Origin: Cunninghamia lanceolata | Taxonomy: Eukaryota; Streptophyta; Pinopsida; Cupressales; Cupressaceae | Direction of reading: 5' to 3' | DNA: 64,000 nt | NCBI GenBank assembly: GCA_027924645.1 | Contig: BSBN01000888.1 | Span: forward strand, 19,941,001-20,005,000 | Shown here: piece by piece, positions 12,478 through 23,877 of the stretch | Layout of the letters: each line of letters opens with the position of its first letter | Position numbering within the stretch: position 1 is the first letter of the stretch | Notes under the pieces: model-generated | The model's database searches: none | What the model saw: only the letters and a program-made list of their open reading frames with translations | Told to the model about the DNA's origin: nothing | Position numbers and translations under genes: made by a program

Positions 12478-15090
12478 TTATCTTGACTTTAACACCCTTT
12501 AACTATTACAATTGTAAAATTAGAGTACAACTTGCACTAAAGAACAAAGGTCTCTATGAAGTAATAATGGGCACTAAGATTGAACCAATTAATGATGATG
12601 CTAAAGTAAAGTTGTTTAACAAATGTGATCAAGCTTGTAGTTTTTTGTGTCTTACTCTATCTCCCAAACTAGTTTTGTATGTCAAAGAATTGAATACACC
12701 TAATGAAATTTGGCATGCATTAGAAAAAATCTTTGGGAAGCTGGATGAAATGATAAGTCATGAGTTAGAAAATGAGCTCGTAAGTTTCAGCCCAAGCATC
12801 TTTGACACCCTAGAGGACTTTTTCACTAATTTTAAATCACTAACTTTGTAGTTAAATGAATGTGGAATAGAAAAAAATGACGATCAATTGGTTCTCTATA
12901 TACTCTCCAAATTAGGTCTTGATTATTCTATTTTTGTCTCTACCTTCTACTCCACCAAAAATGCTCTTGGAGCCACATGGAAAATGTCTTCTCTAGATGA
13001 TTTTATTGTGAACTTGAGTAGGGAAAAAGACAAATTAATATAGATGGGCACATTGAAGTCTTTAAAACCTCAAGTCCCCATTTACTAGGAATGGGAACCA
13101 CTAGGCTTCAACCAACAAAGGGAAGAAGAAAAATAATCAAAAGGATAAGGAGATAAAGAAAGATTAGAAAATTGATTCCGCCAAAGATAACACTCAAAAC
13201 TCTTCAAACCAAAGGAAACCTAAGAAATAAAAAGTTAAGTGTGCCTATTGTAAGAAACTTGGACATGATGAGAACAAATGTATGAAGAAGCTACTAAGAC
13301 AAAGGAAAAAGGTGAATATCTATCTAAGGACAAGGCTTTACTTGCAGTTACATATTTCTTAACTCTATCTCAGATCATTGACTAAAGTACCTCACAGGTC
13401 ACATGGGTTCTTTATAGGTTGAATTTTCTTTCATAGAGACTTTTAGAATGTCTTATATTACTTTGGGTGATGACACTCTAGAACTACTCGTAGGGAGAGG
13501 GTGTGTTGAAATTTAAGGTGGAACATTCACAAATGTTCTAAGTGTACCTTCTCTTTTAGCTAATCTCCTATTAGTGTATCATATTACTGACATACAAAGG
13601 GGCATGAGAGTTCATTTCTCTCTAGACTCGATTAATACTAGAAATTCACACAACAAAAATCTAGTAGCTTTGGGAAGAGTAGATCATCAACCTAGGTTAT
13701 ACACCTTCTCTCACTTTGCACTTGATGTTTCTATTATAACATTGCTTACTCATTTAGATGGAGTTAGAAAACTATGGCATGAGCGGTTCAGTCATCTTAA
13801 ATACCAATACCTTGAGAAAATAATACAACAAGATATAGTCACAAGGTTGCCTAGAGTTAAATTTTCATAGGGTCTTTCTGAGGGTTGCACCCTTAGGAAG
13901 CATCTCAAAGAAAAATTTGACAAAGGTGAATCTTGGAGGGACACACAAGCATTGGAGCTTGTTCATAGTGATGCTTCAAGGGTATTTCCCCATTCATATT
14001 TCACTAAGATAAATTATTATCTTACTTTCATAGATGACTTCTCTTGATACACATGGGTTTACTTCCTTTGGAAAAAAATTGAAGTCATAAAAAAATTTCA
14101 AGAGTTGAAGGCTCTTGCTAAAAAATAGTCAGGAAAAGTCATGAAGATTCTTCAGACTGACAATGGGGGTGAGTGTCAAAAATAGGTTTGAGTATCTTTG
14201 TATGACATAGGGCATAGACTTGTAGTGCACAGTTCATTATACTTCCCAACATAATGGTGTTGCAGAAAATAAGAACTAATCCTTAAGAAATGGCCAACTG
14301 CATGATACACAGCAAGGGCATTACACCGTAGTACTAGGAAGAAGCAATAAACTATGCTTATTACATTTAGAACCGAGTTCCTCACAAAGATTTAAAGGGA
14401 ATCACTCCCTTTGAAGACTAGATGGGTAAAAACTATTAGTTGAGCACATCAGGGTCTTTAGATTTTTAGCCATGGCACACATACTGAAGCAATATTAGAA
14501 GGTAATGGAACGTCAATCCAAACCTTACTTCTTTGTAGGTTATCCAAATGGTGTAAAAAGGTATCACCTACTCCACCCAACCACACATCAAATGCTCATT
14601 GAGAGGAGTGCTAAGTTTCAAGAGAGTCATGTAGACTCTATACAAGTGACATTTCTCCTTCTACCTTGGACTCACTTGAATTTGATGATTCTTCTGATGA
14701 CTCAGACCATTCACAACATATTCTTGAGGCATAGTCTTCTTCTTCTATTTGTGACAGTGAGGATAATGATGGGGAGTCATCTCCATCCGCCTCTACACTT
14801 TTTTTTGAGGATGAGGTTTCAACACCTGACTCACCCACAATTGACCCTCTTTGGGCTAGGTAGACACTCCACAATGTAGGCACTTGGGTAGGCAATCAAG
14901 TAGATGGCATATGTACTCAATGATATTATTAGAGTGGGCCACATTGCTTTTATGCTTCAGTCTCCAATCCACAGACATTGCTAGAGGCATCAAGCATAAC
15001 TGAGTGGGCTAATGCTATGCATGAGGAATATGACTCCTCAATCAAAAATTAAACTTGGGACTTGACTTCAATCCCAAAGGGAAGGAATGT
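12478..15090 (+). pseudogene. Old truncated Ty1/copia gag-integrase remnant
   Basis: Interrupted coding sequence on the plus strand reads, in order: a gag segment (about 12535-13045, with SKLGLDYSIF), a CCHC knuckle (CAYCKKLGHDENKC at about 13240-13281), a GAG-pre-integrase segment (LWHERFSHL, about 13772), integrase motifs (LVHSD at about 13959, TFIDDFS at about 14027, QTDNGGE at about 14155), an integrase C-terminal segment (FFVGYPNGVKRY, about 14530) and the first residues before RT (WDLTSIPKGRN). Similarity stops at about 15090, so RT and RNase H are missing. There are many stops and frameshifts. It is clearly a different and older family than the element at 3288-10414. No 3' LTR was found. 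Confidence 0.8.
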
Positions 15091-15781
15091 AACACATCTA
15101 CCCATAGAACATAGTAAAAACTTTGTCTTTTAACTTGAAGCAAATAATTCAATTCCTTAAAGAGTAGGGAAAATAAAAAATATCTTTTTCTGACATCATA
15201 ATTTGCACATTGCATAATTGAAAATATAAAATGTTTCATAATGAAATAACATTTCATTTCAACTTGTAAAAGTAACACATCTTTTCAATTACAATTTTCA
15301 TATATGATTTATAATCAAGTAAATAGATTTAAAATTTACAAATAAGTACAAGGTCAAGACTTCCTTATTTGGATTAACCTTCTATTTCACAAGCCTTGGT
15401 GTGTCATCCACAAGAAGGAGAGCATGAGGCAAGCACTTTACCTCCAACCACAGACCAATGGTCCCCTGCACACCTTCCAACTAGAAATGGACCTACCCTT
15501 CTATAAATAGTATAGACTAGGGAACCCCTAGTAATTCCATCTAAGTTTCTAGTGTTGTGTCCTACATAACCAACATGGTCATACAACTATAGACTTCTCT
15601 AACTAAGTACAACACTACTAGTTGGTTATGCAAATCTGGAGCATAGTGAACTGACAAGTGCAAGCAAAGACTTTTGCATGTACTTTTGCTAAAGTTTGAA
15701 TACAATACAACCACTTCCTTAAAGTTGGAGTCATATGTTTACCCACTTTAAGCTCAACTTGGAAACCTTTGATGAGCTATG
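15091..15781. other. Spacer with no recognisable gene
   Basis: AT-rich sequence with short ORFs only. A tataaata box lies near 15501-15508, possibly left from a decayed LTR, but no LTR boundary can be defined. Confidence 0.4.
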
Positions 15782-17479
15782 TGTTGAACACAATGAGGTG
15801 CTAAGTTGGGGGGTGAATCAACATACGCTAAAACTTAAAAAGATGCTTGCACATAAAATGAAATAACTTGGAGAATAGAAAGGAAAACATGCAACACAAA
15901 TAACACCCTTATTTTACATGGAAAACCACGATGAGGATTAGCTCACAAAATATTATGCTCATTTAAAAATGTATTACAACTTTGTTTTAGGGATACAACC
16001 CAAGGAACCTACTACTCCCTAATTTGGTGCTTACATAAATTACAACTTTGATTTAAAACTACAACCCAAGGAAGCTACTACTCCGTAAGTATACTACTCA
16101 CTACAATAATATTTATGTTGAAAATGTAGTCTTTTATTTCTGCTCAATCATGCCTTCAAATTGAATCTACACACTTCATATATTGCATTCTTCTCTTCTT
16201 ATCTTCACATTCACATGATTACTTTCACAAATGAATTTGATATTCTATAAATAGCATTCGTAACACTTTAAAACATTGATTAGGTTGATAGCATAAAAAT
16301 CATTGGATGAAATGTGTAACTCTTCACAAGTCAGCCTCAATACATACAATATGATAGAAAAAATGTTGTGAACCTCAAGACTTCATGAAAGGGATCAAGG
16401 AACATCTTTTCATACCTTCTAGAGTTAAGGAAACTAATCAGGATCATCCACATACATATCATGTACTTAACTAGTTGGCTTAAACTACTCAAGATTGCTA
16501 ACTATTCATCTTCATACTATCGAGGAGAAGGAAAAATCTTCATTTGGACCAAGAATTCAGTCATACATGATCTCAACATCATTCATACACCTTACTTCTA
16601 AAGTATCATATCAATCTCTTCATCCGTGAAATAAGAAACATGCTTGAATTGTAGGAAAAAGAGCATTCCAAACCACATATGACACTTCATAACTTAATAT
16701 ATAGCATTGTGGTGCAATACAAGACTTGAAGCCTTTTATGAATGAAACTAAGCATCATTATATGTTCCTTACTAGATCTGCATATATTTATCTTAATGAT
16801 TTTGGAGCAATACAAGGGCTTGACAAGGTAACCAGGAGTCCAAAGAACATTTATACTTAGACCTTCCCTTTCAAACATAAATGCTTGATGTGGTACCAAA
16901 AAAAGGAATTTATCTGCATGTGGATCAAACTTGAGATAACTTGGAATATGTAGGACCTCTGCACAAGCTTATATGATTTAGTTGTACATATATGTTATCG
17001 TCTACAAAACTCAACCTTGTGTAATTAGGCTTCAAAATAGATTGTATTTCCTTTCTCTCTTGAGTGTTAACTTTGTGGACCACCAGACCAATTGCTACTT
17101 CATCATAGCATGCCTTATACATCTATTAGACTTTCCTTGGAACTGCATGATTAGATCTTTCTCAGTAGAGAAATGCGGACTAAAACAAGGTGACTCTACC
17201 TTAGGATATACACTATGAATGCCTTAGTCAGATGTCTACTTCTTTGCGGTACTCCCAACTAGTGAGATATATGTGTGGATATAGAAAACATGCAAGGACA
17301 TGAGTATTTACTTCAGTGTCATGCTCAAATACAAAATTGATCACCTTACCATGTACTTAGACCATTTTCTCTTCTCCCTGACTGGTTTACCTTGACCATA
17401 TTGACTCTTCCTTTATACAAGTCTACCTATACATTTCCATATACTATGTTGACATTAATGACAACACATATTTCCAACA
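15782..17479 (-). repeat. Isolated 3' LTR of a minus-strand copia element
   Basis: On the plus strand it begins TGTTGAACA with GGGGGGTGAATCAAC close behind and ends TTTCCAACA. Directly to its right comes CCTCCCCCTTTGTCATTG, the reverse complement of the purine tracts that precede 3' LTRs in this window. So this is the 3' LTR (1698 bp) of an element pointing left. It has the shared box (ACATGGAAAACCAC at about 15917). No internal coding region or second LTR remains; the interior gives way to the minisatellite near 17.85 kb. Confidence 0.65.
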
Positions 17480-17560
17480 ACCTCCCCCTTTGTCATTGAG
17501 GGCAACATATACTCCCCCTTAGACATATATTTCTATCTCCCCCTTTGACATCAAGGACAA
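17480..17560 (-). promoter_or_regulatory. Polypurine tracts of the isolated LTR
   Basis: On the minus strand AAGGGGGAG-like tracts occur three times within 80 bases (plus-strand CTCCCCCTT at about 17482, 17512 and 17539), the first abutting the LTR. This repeats the multi-PPT arrangement of the other elements. The following 290 bases to 17850 show nothing recognisable. Confidence 0.6.
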
Positions 17561-17849
17561 AGAGATTGATATACTTTGCTTGTATCAATTCAAAGCTATA
17601 TAGGCTCTCCCTTACAAAATGATTTCTAAATTTTACTCCCTAAGATGAAGGTTCCTTAAAAAAATATGCTTTGTACATGGTGTGATACTATTATCTTTTG
17701 CAATACTATATACACCAAAGATTGTCTTATTTACATCACTCTTACAACTCACTTAGATGGTATAATAGCCTTGTAAACACTAAAACAAAACAGACAATTA
17801 GTGCCTAAAATAGCATCATAATTTAGTGCATTTGATTCCATGAATTGGA

Positions 17850-18790
17850 CACTTTTGTCGGTGCCAAACTCGATGCCCAATTGCATTTCAATTTTGCACC
17901 GGGTTTAGCACCGGTTATAATGCCAGGTTTGGCACCAAGTTTAGCGCCAGATTTTAGTGCCAGGTTTAACACCAGATTTAGCGTTGAATTTTGTTGCCTC
18001 CAGTTTGGCATCTGATTTTGCTTCTGGTTTTTCTTCTTGTGTTTCTTCCAAGTTTGCTTTTGGTTTTGCTTCCAGTTTTGCTTCTGGTTTTACTTCCAAT
18101 TTTGCTTCTGATTTTGCTTCCGATTTTGCTTCCAATTTTGCTTCCAATTTTGCTTCCGATTTTGCTTCCAGTTTTGCTTCTAGTTTTACTTCCAATTTTT
18201 CTTCTGATTTTGCTTCTAGTTTTTCTTCCAATTTTGCTTCTAGTTTTGCTTCTAGTTTTGCTTCCAATTTTGCTTCTAGTTTTGCTTCCAGTTTTGCTTC
18301 TGATTTTGCTTTTGATTTTGCTTCTGGTTTTGCTTCCAATTTTGCTTCTAGTTTTGCTTCCAGTTTTTCTTTCAATTTTGCTTCTAGTTTTTCTTCTAGT
18401 TTTGCTTCCAGTTTCGCTTCCAATTTTGCTTCTAGGTTTGCTTCTGATTTTTCTTCCATTTTTGCTTCCAATTTTGCTTCTGATTTTTCTTCAAATCTTG
18501 CTTCTAGTTTCTCTTCCAATTTTGCTTCTAGTTTTTCTTCTGGTTTTACATTCAATTTGGCTTCCAATTTTGTGTTTGGTTTTGCTTCTAGTTTTGCTTC
18601 AAATTTTGCTTCCAGTTTTTCTTCCATTATTGCTTCCAATTTTGCTTCTGATATAACATCACTTGTTGCTCCCAATTTTGCTTCCATTTTTGCATCTTTT
18701 GTTCCTTCTAAAATTGCTTCTAGTTTGGCTTCCATTGTTGCTTCCTTTTTTGCTTCTAAAAATGCTTCTTGTTTTGCTTACATTTATTAA
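17850..18790. repeat. 12-bp-period minisatellite, about 75 units
   Basis: The core is a degenerate 12-base unit such as TTTTGCTTCCAG, repeated without interruption from about 17990 to 18780. The left 140 bases are a related subtype (TTTAGCGCCAGA, TTTGGCACCAAG). Because 12 is a multiple of three and the unit lacks stops, long ORFs appear in several frames: a four-residue period EAKL on the minus strand (17941-18735, 264 codons), FASN/FASS on the plus strand (17957-18790) and a Leu/Val-rich frame (17991-18656). Nothing selects one frame as real, and there is no flanking gene structure, so I treat it as a tandem repeat. Confidence 0.85.
17941..18735 (-). other. Possible repeat protein of (EAKL)n type, coding status doubtful
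   Basis: The longest minus-strand frame in the minisatellite opens with an ATG at 18735 and runs 264 codons as repeated E-A-K-L/S/P tetrapeptides with E-E-K variants, ending in a short non-repeat tail. Such a sequence would be strongly helical and highly charged. Late-embryogenesis or ice-binding-like proteins can look superficially like this, but I recognise no family signature, and overlapping frames on the other strand are equally open. A composition artefact is the simpler reading. Confidence 0.15.
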
Positions 18791-19388
18791 TTTAATATGT
18801 TTTATTTAAATTTAATTAGTTAAATATATCATGCTTCTTAAATAACATATGATTATAGAGTAAGCAATTTAATTATTTAACTGATATAATTAAATAACAA
18901 GATAATTATTATAACATGATCATCATCTATAATTAAAACAAGTGAGTCAAATATCTATAATTTAATTGAATTTGACGACATCCATCCTGAGCAGTAAATT
19001 AAAATCATCATACGTACTAAATATCCATCCAAAAATCATCGATCACTTTCAATATATATAAATTGACAAGTCAATACTGATAAGATCATCATCATATCTA
19101 ACTAAAACAAATGAAAGTCAAATATGCCAGTAGATCAATAACATGTGAAAATGATAAATGTACAAATGATATAAGTAAAAATGATAAATTATGTAACTCA
19201 AAATGATATAAGTCAAGATGATACATGTCCAAATGATATAAGTCAAAATGATACGTAAATTTATGATACAACTCATTGATATGGTACTGCAGGCCATGAA
19301 AATGATACATATGATAGTGACCATGAAAAGAGGCATCATAACCATATATCAACAATGATCCATGGTGCCATCTATATGATCATGAATG
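18791..19388. other. AT-rich spacer with short ATGATA-type repeats
   Basis: No gene is recognised. At about 19140-19265 a degenerate unit (AAATGATATAAGTC, AAAATGATACATGTC) repeats about seven times, giving artefactual His/Tyr/Leu-rich minus-strand ORFs. Confidence 0.5.
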
Positions 19389-19613
19389 TCACTGGCTACT
19401 ACCAGCAACTGCGTCATCATCATCATTGCCATCATGATCATCATCATCATGATCATCGTCGTCGTCATCATCATCATCATCATCATCAGCCTCAATGTCT
19501 TCTGTATCTACGTGATCATCATCCTCTACCATGTGATCTATACCAGAACCAACATAATCTATATCTCTATCATGAGGATCATCTTGATCTTGTAGAAGAC
19601 CTGTGTTCTACAA
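19389..19613 (-). pseudogene. Acidic C-terminal exon, possibly from a transposase
   Basis: Read on the minus strand, a pyrimidine-rich stretch with TTTTTTTTGTAG (plus 19608-19620) could be a splice acceptor. It is followed by about 70 codons rich in Asp, including a poly-Asp run from a (GAT)n repeat, ending at TGA (19389-19391). Acidic tails like this occur in plant transposon proteins. The only support is the open frame plus the acceptor-like site. Confidence 0.3.
19411..19491. repeat. ATC/GAT trinucleotide microsatellite
   Basis: Imperfect (ATC)n with CATGATC and GTC interruptions covers about 80 bases. It codes the Asp-rich run of the putative exon on the minus strand and His or Ile runs on the plus strand. 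Confidence 0.85.
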
Positions 19614-20142
19614 AAAAAACATTTAAAATAAAAATTTATTATTTATTTCATGCAATAATTTATTTTTCTATTATATATCTAATATTACAACATATGAAAC
19701 AAAACCATAATCATATTACATAATATCAAAGTGCACATACAATAGTAAAATTTCAAAAAAATTACAGCTAATATGTCATTCCAATGATGTAAAACATGCA
19801 ACAATTCTAATAAACGTTAGTTAAGATCATAAAAAATTGTTATAAATTTAACTATCAACTATAAAATCCATTACATAACCTTAAGTGCCACAAATTGCTT
19901 GGTCCATGTATGTTCTTTTTTACTATTAATCTAATAACCTGCATTAGACAGAAACATTAAAGAGTTTTTAAGTAGTAGTTGATTAAATTCTCTTACATGT
20001 CATTAACGAATGTATAGTTTTTTTTCAATAATTATTTATCTTAAGGTTCATGAGTAACCTTAAGATAAAGGTCTATTTTGTTTGAAAAAAAAATGAAGTT
20101 AGCAATATGGATTTATTCGGCCGATTTTAGAAAGAAAAAATG

Positions 20143-20193
20143 TTTGCCCTATTCCTGCTCAAAGGTCTTCAATGTGAGCGGGAATAGGGCAAA
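20143..20193. repeat. Inverted repeat, 19-bp arms
   Basis: TTTGCCCTATTCCTGCTCA at 20143-20161 pairs with TGAGCGGGAATAGGGCAAA at 20175-20193 with one mismatch, leaving a 13-base loop. A similar purine stretch (TTTAGAAAGAAA) lies outside both arms as a direct repeat. It sits just beyond the point where PPR C-terminal homology ends, so it may mark an insertion edge. Confidence 0.8.
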
Positions 20194-20209
20194 TTTAGGG
20201 ATTTAGAAA

Positions 20210-20740
20210 GAAAGATAAAGTTTAGGGTGTCTTCAAGATATCCAGCATAGGCAAGGAGGTCAACCATGCACACATAATGATCAACTGTATGTGTAATGCA
20301 ATAAGGGTTACAAATGTGATTGAAGTATGTACAACTCTCATCCATTAAACCTGCATGGTTGCATGCACCTAGAATACAAGAAAAGCTTACAATGTTAGGA
20401 TATGTTCTAGAGCGCTTAATTAATTCAAATATTTTGAGAGTGTCAATGCAAAATCTATTTTATGCATATCATGCAATCATTGCATTCCATGAGATGACAT
20501 CTCTTTGAGGAATTTTGTCGAACAGTTCACATTTTTTATCTATGATTCCATATTTTGTGCATATCCTGCAATCATTGCAATCAATGAGACCACATTTCTT
20601 TGAGGCATTCTATCAAACAGTTCACGTGCCTTGTCTATGCTTCAACATTTTGCATACATGTCTAACAAGGTAGTTCCAACTACAACTTCTAACAAAATTC
20701 CTCTATCCTTTTCTATTTATGATGAACAAAGTGCCACACT
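20210..20740 (-). pseudogene. PPR protein remnant: C-terminal end and last repeat unit
   Basis: On the minus strand, 20440-20720 matches the 303-bp PPR unit found to the right (CGSIDKAR-like helix, FDRMPQR-like turn). Below it, about 20225-20400 reads as the conserved C-terminal segment of PLS-type PPR proteins (GACNHAGLMDE, VDHYVCMVDLL, AGYLEDT). Homology breaks off at about 20210 before the usual E-domain end. Several stops and indels are present. This places the C-terminus of the decayed PPR gene here, with the N-terminal side towards 38.5 kb. PPR proteins bind organellar RNA; this copy cannot be functional. Confidence 0.75.
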
Positions 20741-21918
20741 AAGGGGCATACAACTGCAAACTATCTAGTGGTGGGAGCTCAAGCTGTTAATGCCATATAC
20801 TTTCCTCTTGCTCAACAAATACCTAATTACACCATATGTCATGAGACTCATGAAATTGTCCACTACTACAAAAGTGGAAGGATGTTCCTATCAATTACTA
20901 GTGTAAGGTTTGTCACACATCAATCTCTTGAAGGCAAGGATGGAAGTGAGTCTGAATGGAGGCAGGTGGCATGAGCACATAAGTACTACTAAAGTGCAAA
21001 TTAGTTGCTAGCCTTTAGATTTGCAAGCTTTGATGAAGCCTCTCAAGCCTTCTATAAAACAAGATGCTGCCGCAAGAGAAGCATGAGAATCCTCAAGCAA
21101 GATACGATGGTAGACTCTAAGAATGAACATGCAAATGGAGGTGATCCAAATGATGCAAATGTACAACCTTCCCATAGGTGGAAAAATCCTGTGTATGGAA
21201 TGGTGATCCTCAGGATTGGAGGTCGGGGGAGAACTTTCCCACAGGCTTCTTTTTAAACTAAGGTGAGATTGAAGTAGATTATGCTATTTGTTCTTAGGAA
21301 TGGTCGAAACAAAGTGATGCCTCAACATTTCAGAGTAGAGTGTGGCTGTGAGGAGGATGAAAACAGAGGGCAACAAATTACATGCCTATTCAACAAAGCC
21401 TTTAATGAAGAAAGCGTGGCCATCTTGAAAGTGATCGAGGCTAGTTTCTGGTCAGGAAGGCACATGCATGACGGACAAGTGCTAGAACATTTTTTCCAGA
21501 ACTATGTACAAGTTGTGGGAGCAAGGCTCTGGGGGCTAAGAGCTATGATGAAATTGGTGAGGGAAGATCTGACGGACATGGTCAGGACTACCATGGATGG
21601 TGTGGTAGTAGGACCCGAATAGGGATTTACTCTTGCCACCCTTAGCCTGAATGTGGAGAAGAAGGTGAAGCTGCACAAAGCCTGGGCCCACAACAAAAAT
21701 GGCGTGGAGAAAGAAAATAACATAGGAGAGTTTTTTAAATTTCTGGAAGCCAACCTAGGTCTAATTGATGAAAATGTAATAGCTAGGACAGTGGATATTG
21801 TTGCAGGTATAGATTATATATATCACTAGATGTAATCCATCAGCTTTCTATGTAACTTTTTTTTATATTTTAATATAGGGAGCTACCCCCATATCTGGTA
21901 GTGTTTACCAAAAAAAAA
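20741..21918 (+). mobile_element. Insertion with poly(A) end inside the PPR array, LINE-like
   Basis: This 1.2-kb segment separates PPR units and ends in a run of ten A at about 21909-21918, directly followed by PPR sequence. The bases before the A run (GGGAGCTACCCCCATATCTGG) resemble a non-LTR retrotransposon 3' end, and the segment could be a 5'-truncated plant LINE. Inside are plus-strand ORFs (20768-20974, 21005-21256, 21281-21622) that I cannot assign; the last reads on past a stop to about 21829. A processed cDNA copy of a host transcript is the alternative. No target duplication could be found. Confidence 0.4.
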
Positions 21919-22957
21919 ACATTTCTTTGAGGCATTCTGTCAAATAGTTCACGTGCCTTGTCTATGCTTCCACATTTTGCATACATGTCTAATAGGGTAG
22001 TTGAAACTACAACATCTGACAAAATTCCTTTATCCTTTATGTATTGATGGATGTCCATACCCTATTCCAAAGCTCCCATTTTGACACAAGCATGGAGGAT
22101 GGTGGTAAAGGTTGTGGAATTTGGCTTTACACCAACAAATTACATTTTCTTTAAAAATTTTGAAGCCTTTTCAACAAATTCATTTTGTGCATATGATGTA
22201 GTCATTGCAATCATGAGGCCACATTTCTTTGAGGCATTCTGTCAAATAGTTCACGTGCCTTGTCTATGCTTCCACATTTTGCATACATGTCTAATAGGGT
22301 AGTTGTAACTACAACATGTGACAAAATTCCTCTATCCTTTATGTATTGATGGATGTCCATACCCTATTCTAAAGCTCCCATTTTGACACAGGTACGGAGG
22401 ATGGTGGCAAAGGTTGTGGAATTTGGCTTTAAACCAGCTAATTGTATTTGCTTTAAAATTTCTGAAGCCTTTTCAAGAAATCCATTTTGTGCATATCCTG
22501 CAGTCATTACAGTCCATGAGATCACACTTCTTTGATGCATTCTGTCAAACAGTTCACATGCCTTATCTATGCTTCCACATTTTGCATACATGTCTAATAG
22601 GGTAGTTGCAACTACAACATCTGACAAAATTCATCTATCCTTTATGTATTGATGGATGTTCATACCCTATTCCAAAGCTCCCATTTTGACACAAGCAGGG
22701 AGGATGATGGCAAAGGTTGTAGAATTTGGCTTTACACCAGCCAATTGCATTTTCTTTAAAATTTCTAAATCCTTTTCAACAAATCCATTTTGGGCATATC
22801 CTGCAGTCATTGCAATCCATGAGACAACACTTCTTTGAGGCATTCTATCAAACAGTTCATGTGCCTTGTTTATGCTTCCACATTTTACATACATGTCTAA
22901 TAGGGTAGTTGCAACTACATCTGACAAAATTCCTCTATTCTTTATGTATTGATGGAT
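21919..22957 (-). pseudogene. Tandem PPR units, left cluster
   Basis: Three and a half 303-bp units on the minus strand, each coding about 101 residues: [82 protein letters not shown]. That is three PPR-type helical pairs (a PLS triplet) per unit. Anchor points GMDIHQ lie near 22041, 22344, 22648 and 22951. Each complete unit has TAG between MGALE and GMDIHQ, where Gln is expected. Homology ends abruptly at about 22957 with TGTTGGGACAAAAA. The right cluster at 35.3 kb is the likely continuation. Confidence 0.85.
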
Positions 22958-23877
22958 GTGTTGGGACAAAAATTTGAACCCTAAAGAATTCACCCATAAG
23001 ATCCATTTTGCACCATGTACTTTTCATTTATTTAATCAACATCCCCACCATATCCGCCTTGACCCATGAAAAATTCATATACGGTGTGTCAAAGCATTAG
23101 TCTTTATGGAAGAACCTTCAACATATTGGTAGGACTTCTTTGAAAATCACTTTGACACCCCAAACAATGTTAAAAGGTGACCAGGAGGTTGGTGTGACAC
23201 CTTTAATGTGTCACACCAATAAAACAATTAAATCAATATCCGCATACATGAACACTTGGCAAGTATTTTGAGCTAACATTTCATGTTCAAAGAGACAAAG
23301 ATATTGGATTGTTAGGATGAATCTTTCTGAGGCCTCTTCGACATTCCAGCCATAAAGGAGCCTATCAATGAGATTTCAAAATATAGAAGTAACATTCCAT
23401 TTTCGTTTGACGGGCTGACTTAGAGATATGTTCTATCGAACGACCGATATTTCAAAGTGTTGAAGGGAGTCCATATTTAGTCTCCCTAAAAAAATGAACA
23501 TGCCAATAATTAAGAAAACATTAAGGAAAGGCACATATATCAAAAGGAAGGAATTTCGGCAAGACAACCATTTGAGCTATAACGAGGTCTCGATAAATAA
23601 AGAAATAATAAATCCTTCAAATGAAATGATTTTTTTGGCAAGATGATAGGAGGTGATATGTTGCAAAAATTTAATGTTTCCCTAATGATTTGAAAGCCAC
23701 CATTAATGATCAGAGTAGAGTAAAAGGGGAAATCTTGAAATATTTGGTTCAGTATGCAAGCATAGGAGCTGGGGAAAGCATCTACAATTGATACAGTTTA
23801 GTTTTTCAAGTAAGTATTCTGAAGCTTAAGCTTTCTGATTTGGAATTGCATCTAAGAAAAATCTCTTTCATTTTATC
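22958..23877. other. Spacer upstream of unknown gene copy A
   Basis: No coding sequence is recognised. It begins TGTTGGGACAAA exactly where the PPR homology stops, which may be the end of an inserted element, but I did not find a matching second terminus. It holds the 12-bp hairpin at 23189-23219. Confidence 0.5.
23189..23219. repeat. Perfect 12-bp inverted repeat with 7-base loop
   Basis: TTGGTGTGACAC (23189-23200) and GTGTCACACCAA (23208-23219) are exact reverse complements around CTTTAAT. It lies about 660 bases upstream of the copy A start. It could be a hairpin, a protein-binding palindrome or a trace of a small inverted-repeat transposon. Confidence 0.85.

Noticed and set aside
17957..18790. 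277-codon plus-strand ORF (FASN repeats) as a real gene
   Set aside because: It is open only because the 12-bp repeat has no stop in several frames; no gene context or family signature.
19098..19355. His/Tyr-rich minus-strand ORFs
   Set aside because: They arise from a degenerate ATGATA repeat and have overlapping alternatives in another frame.
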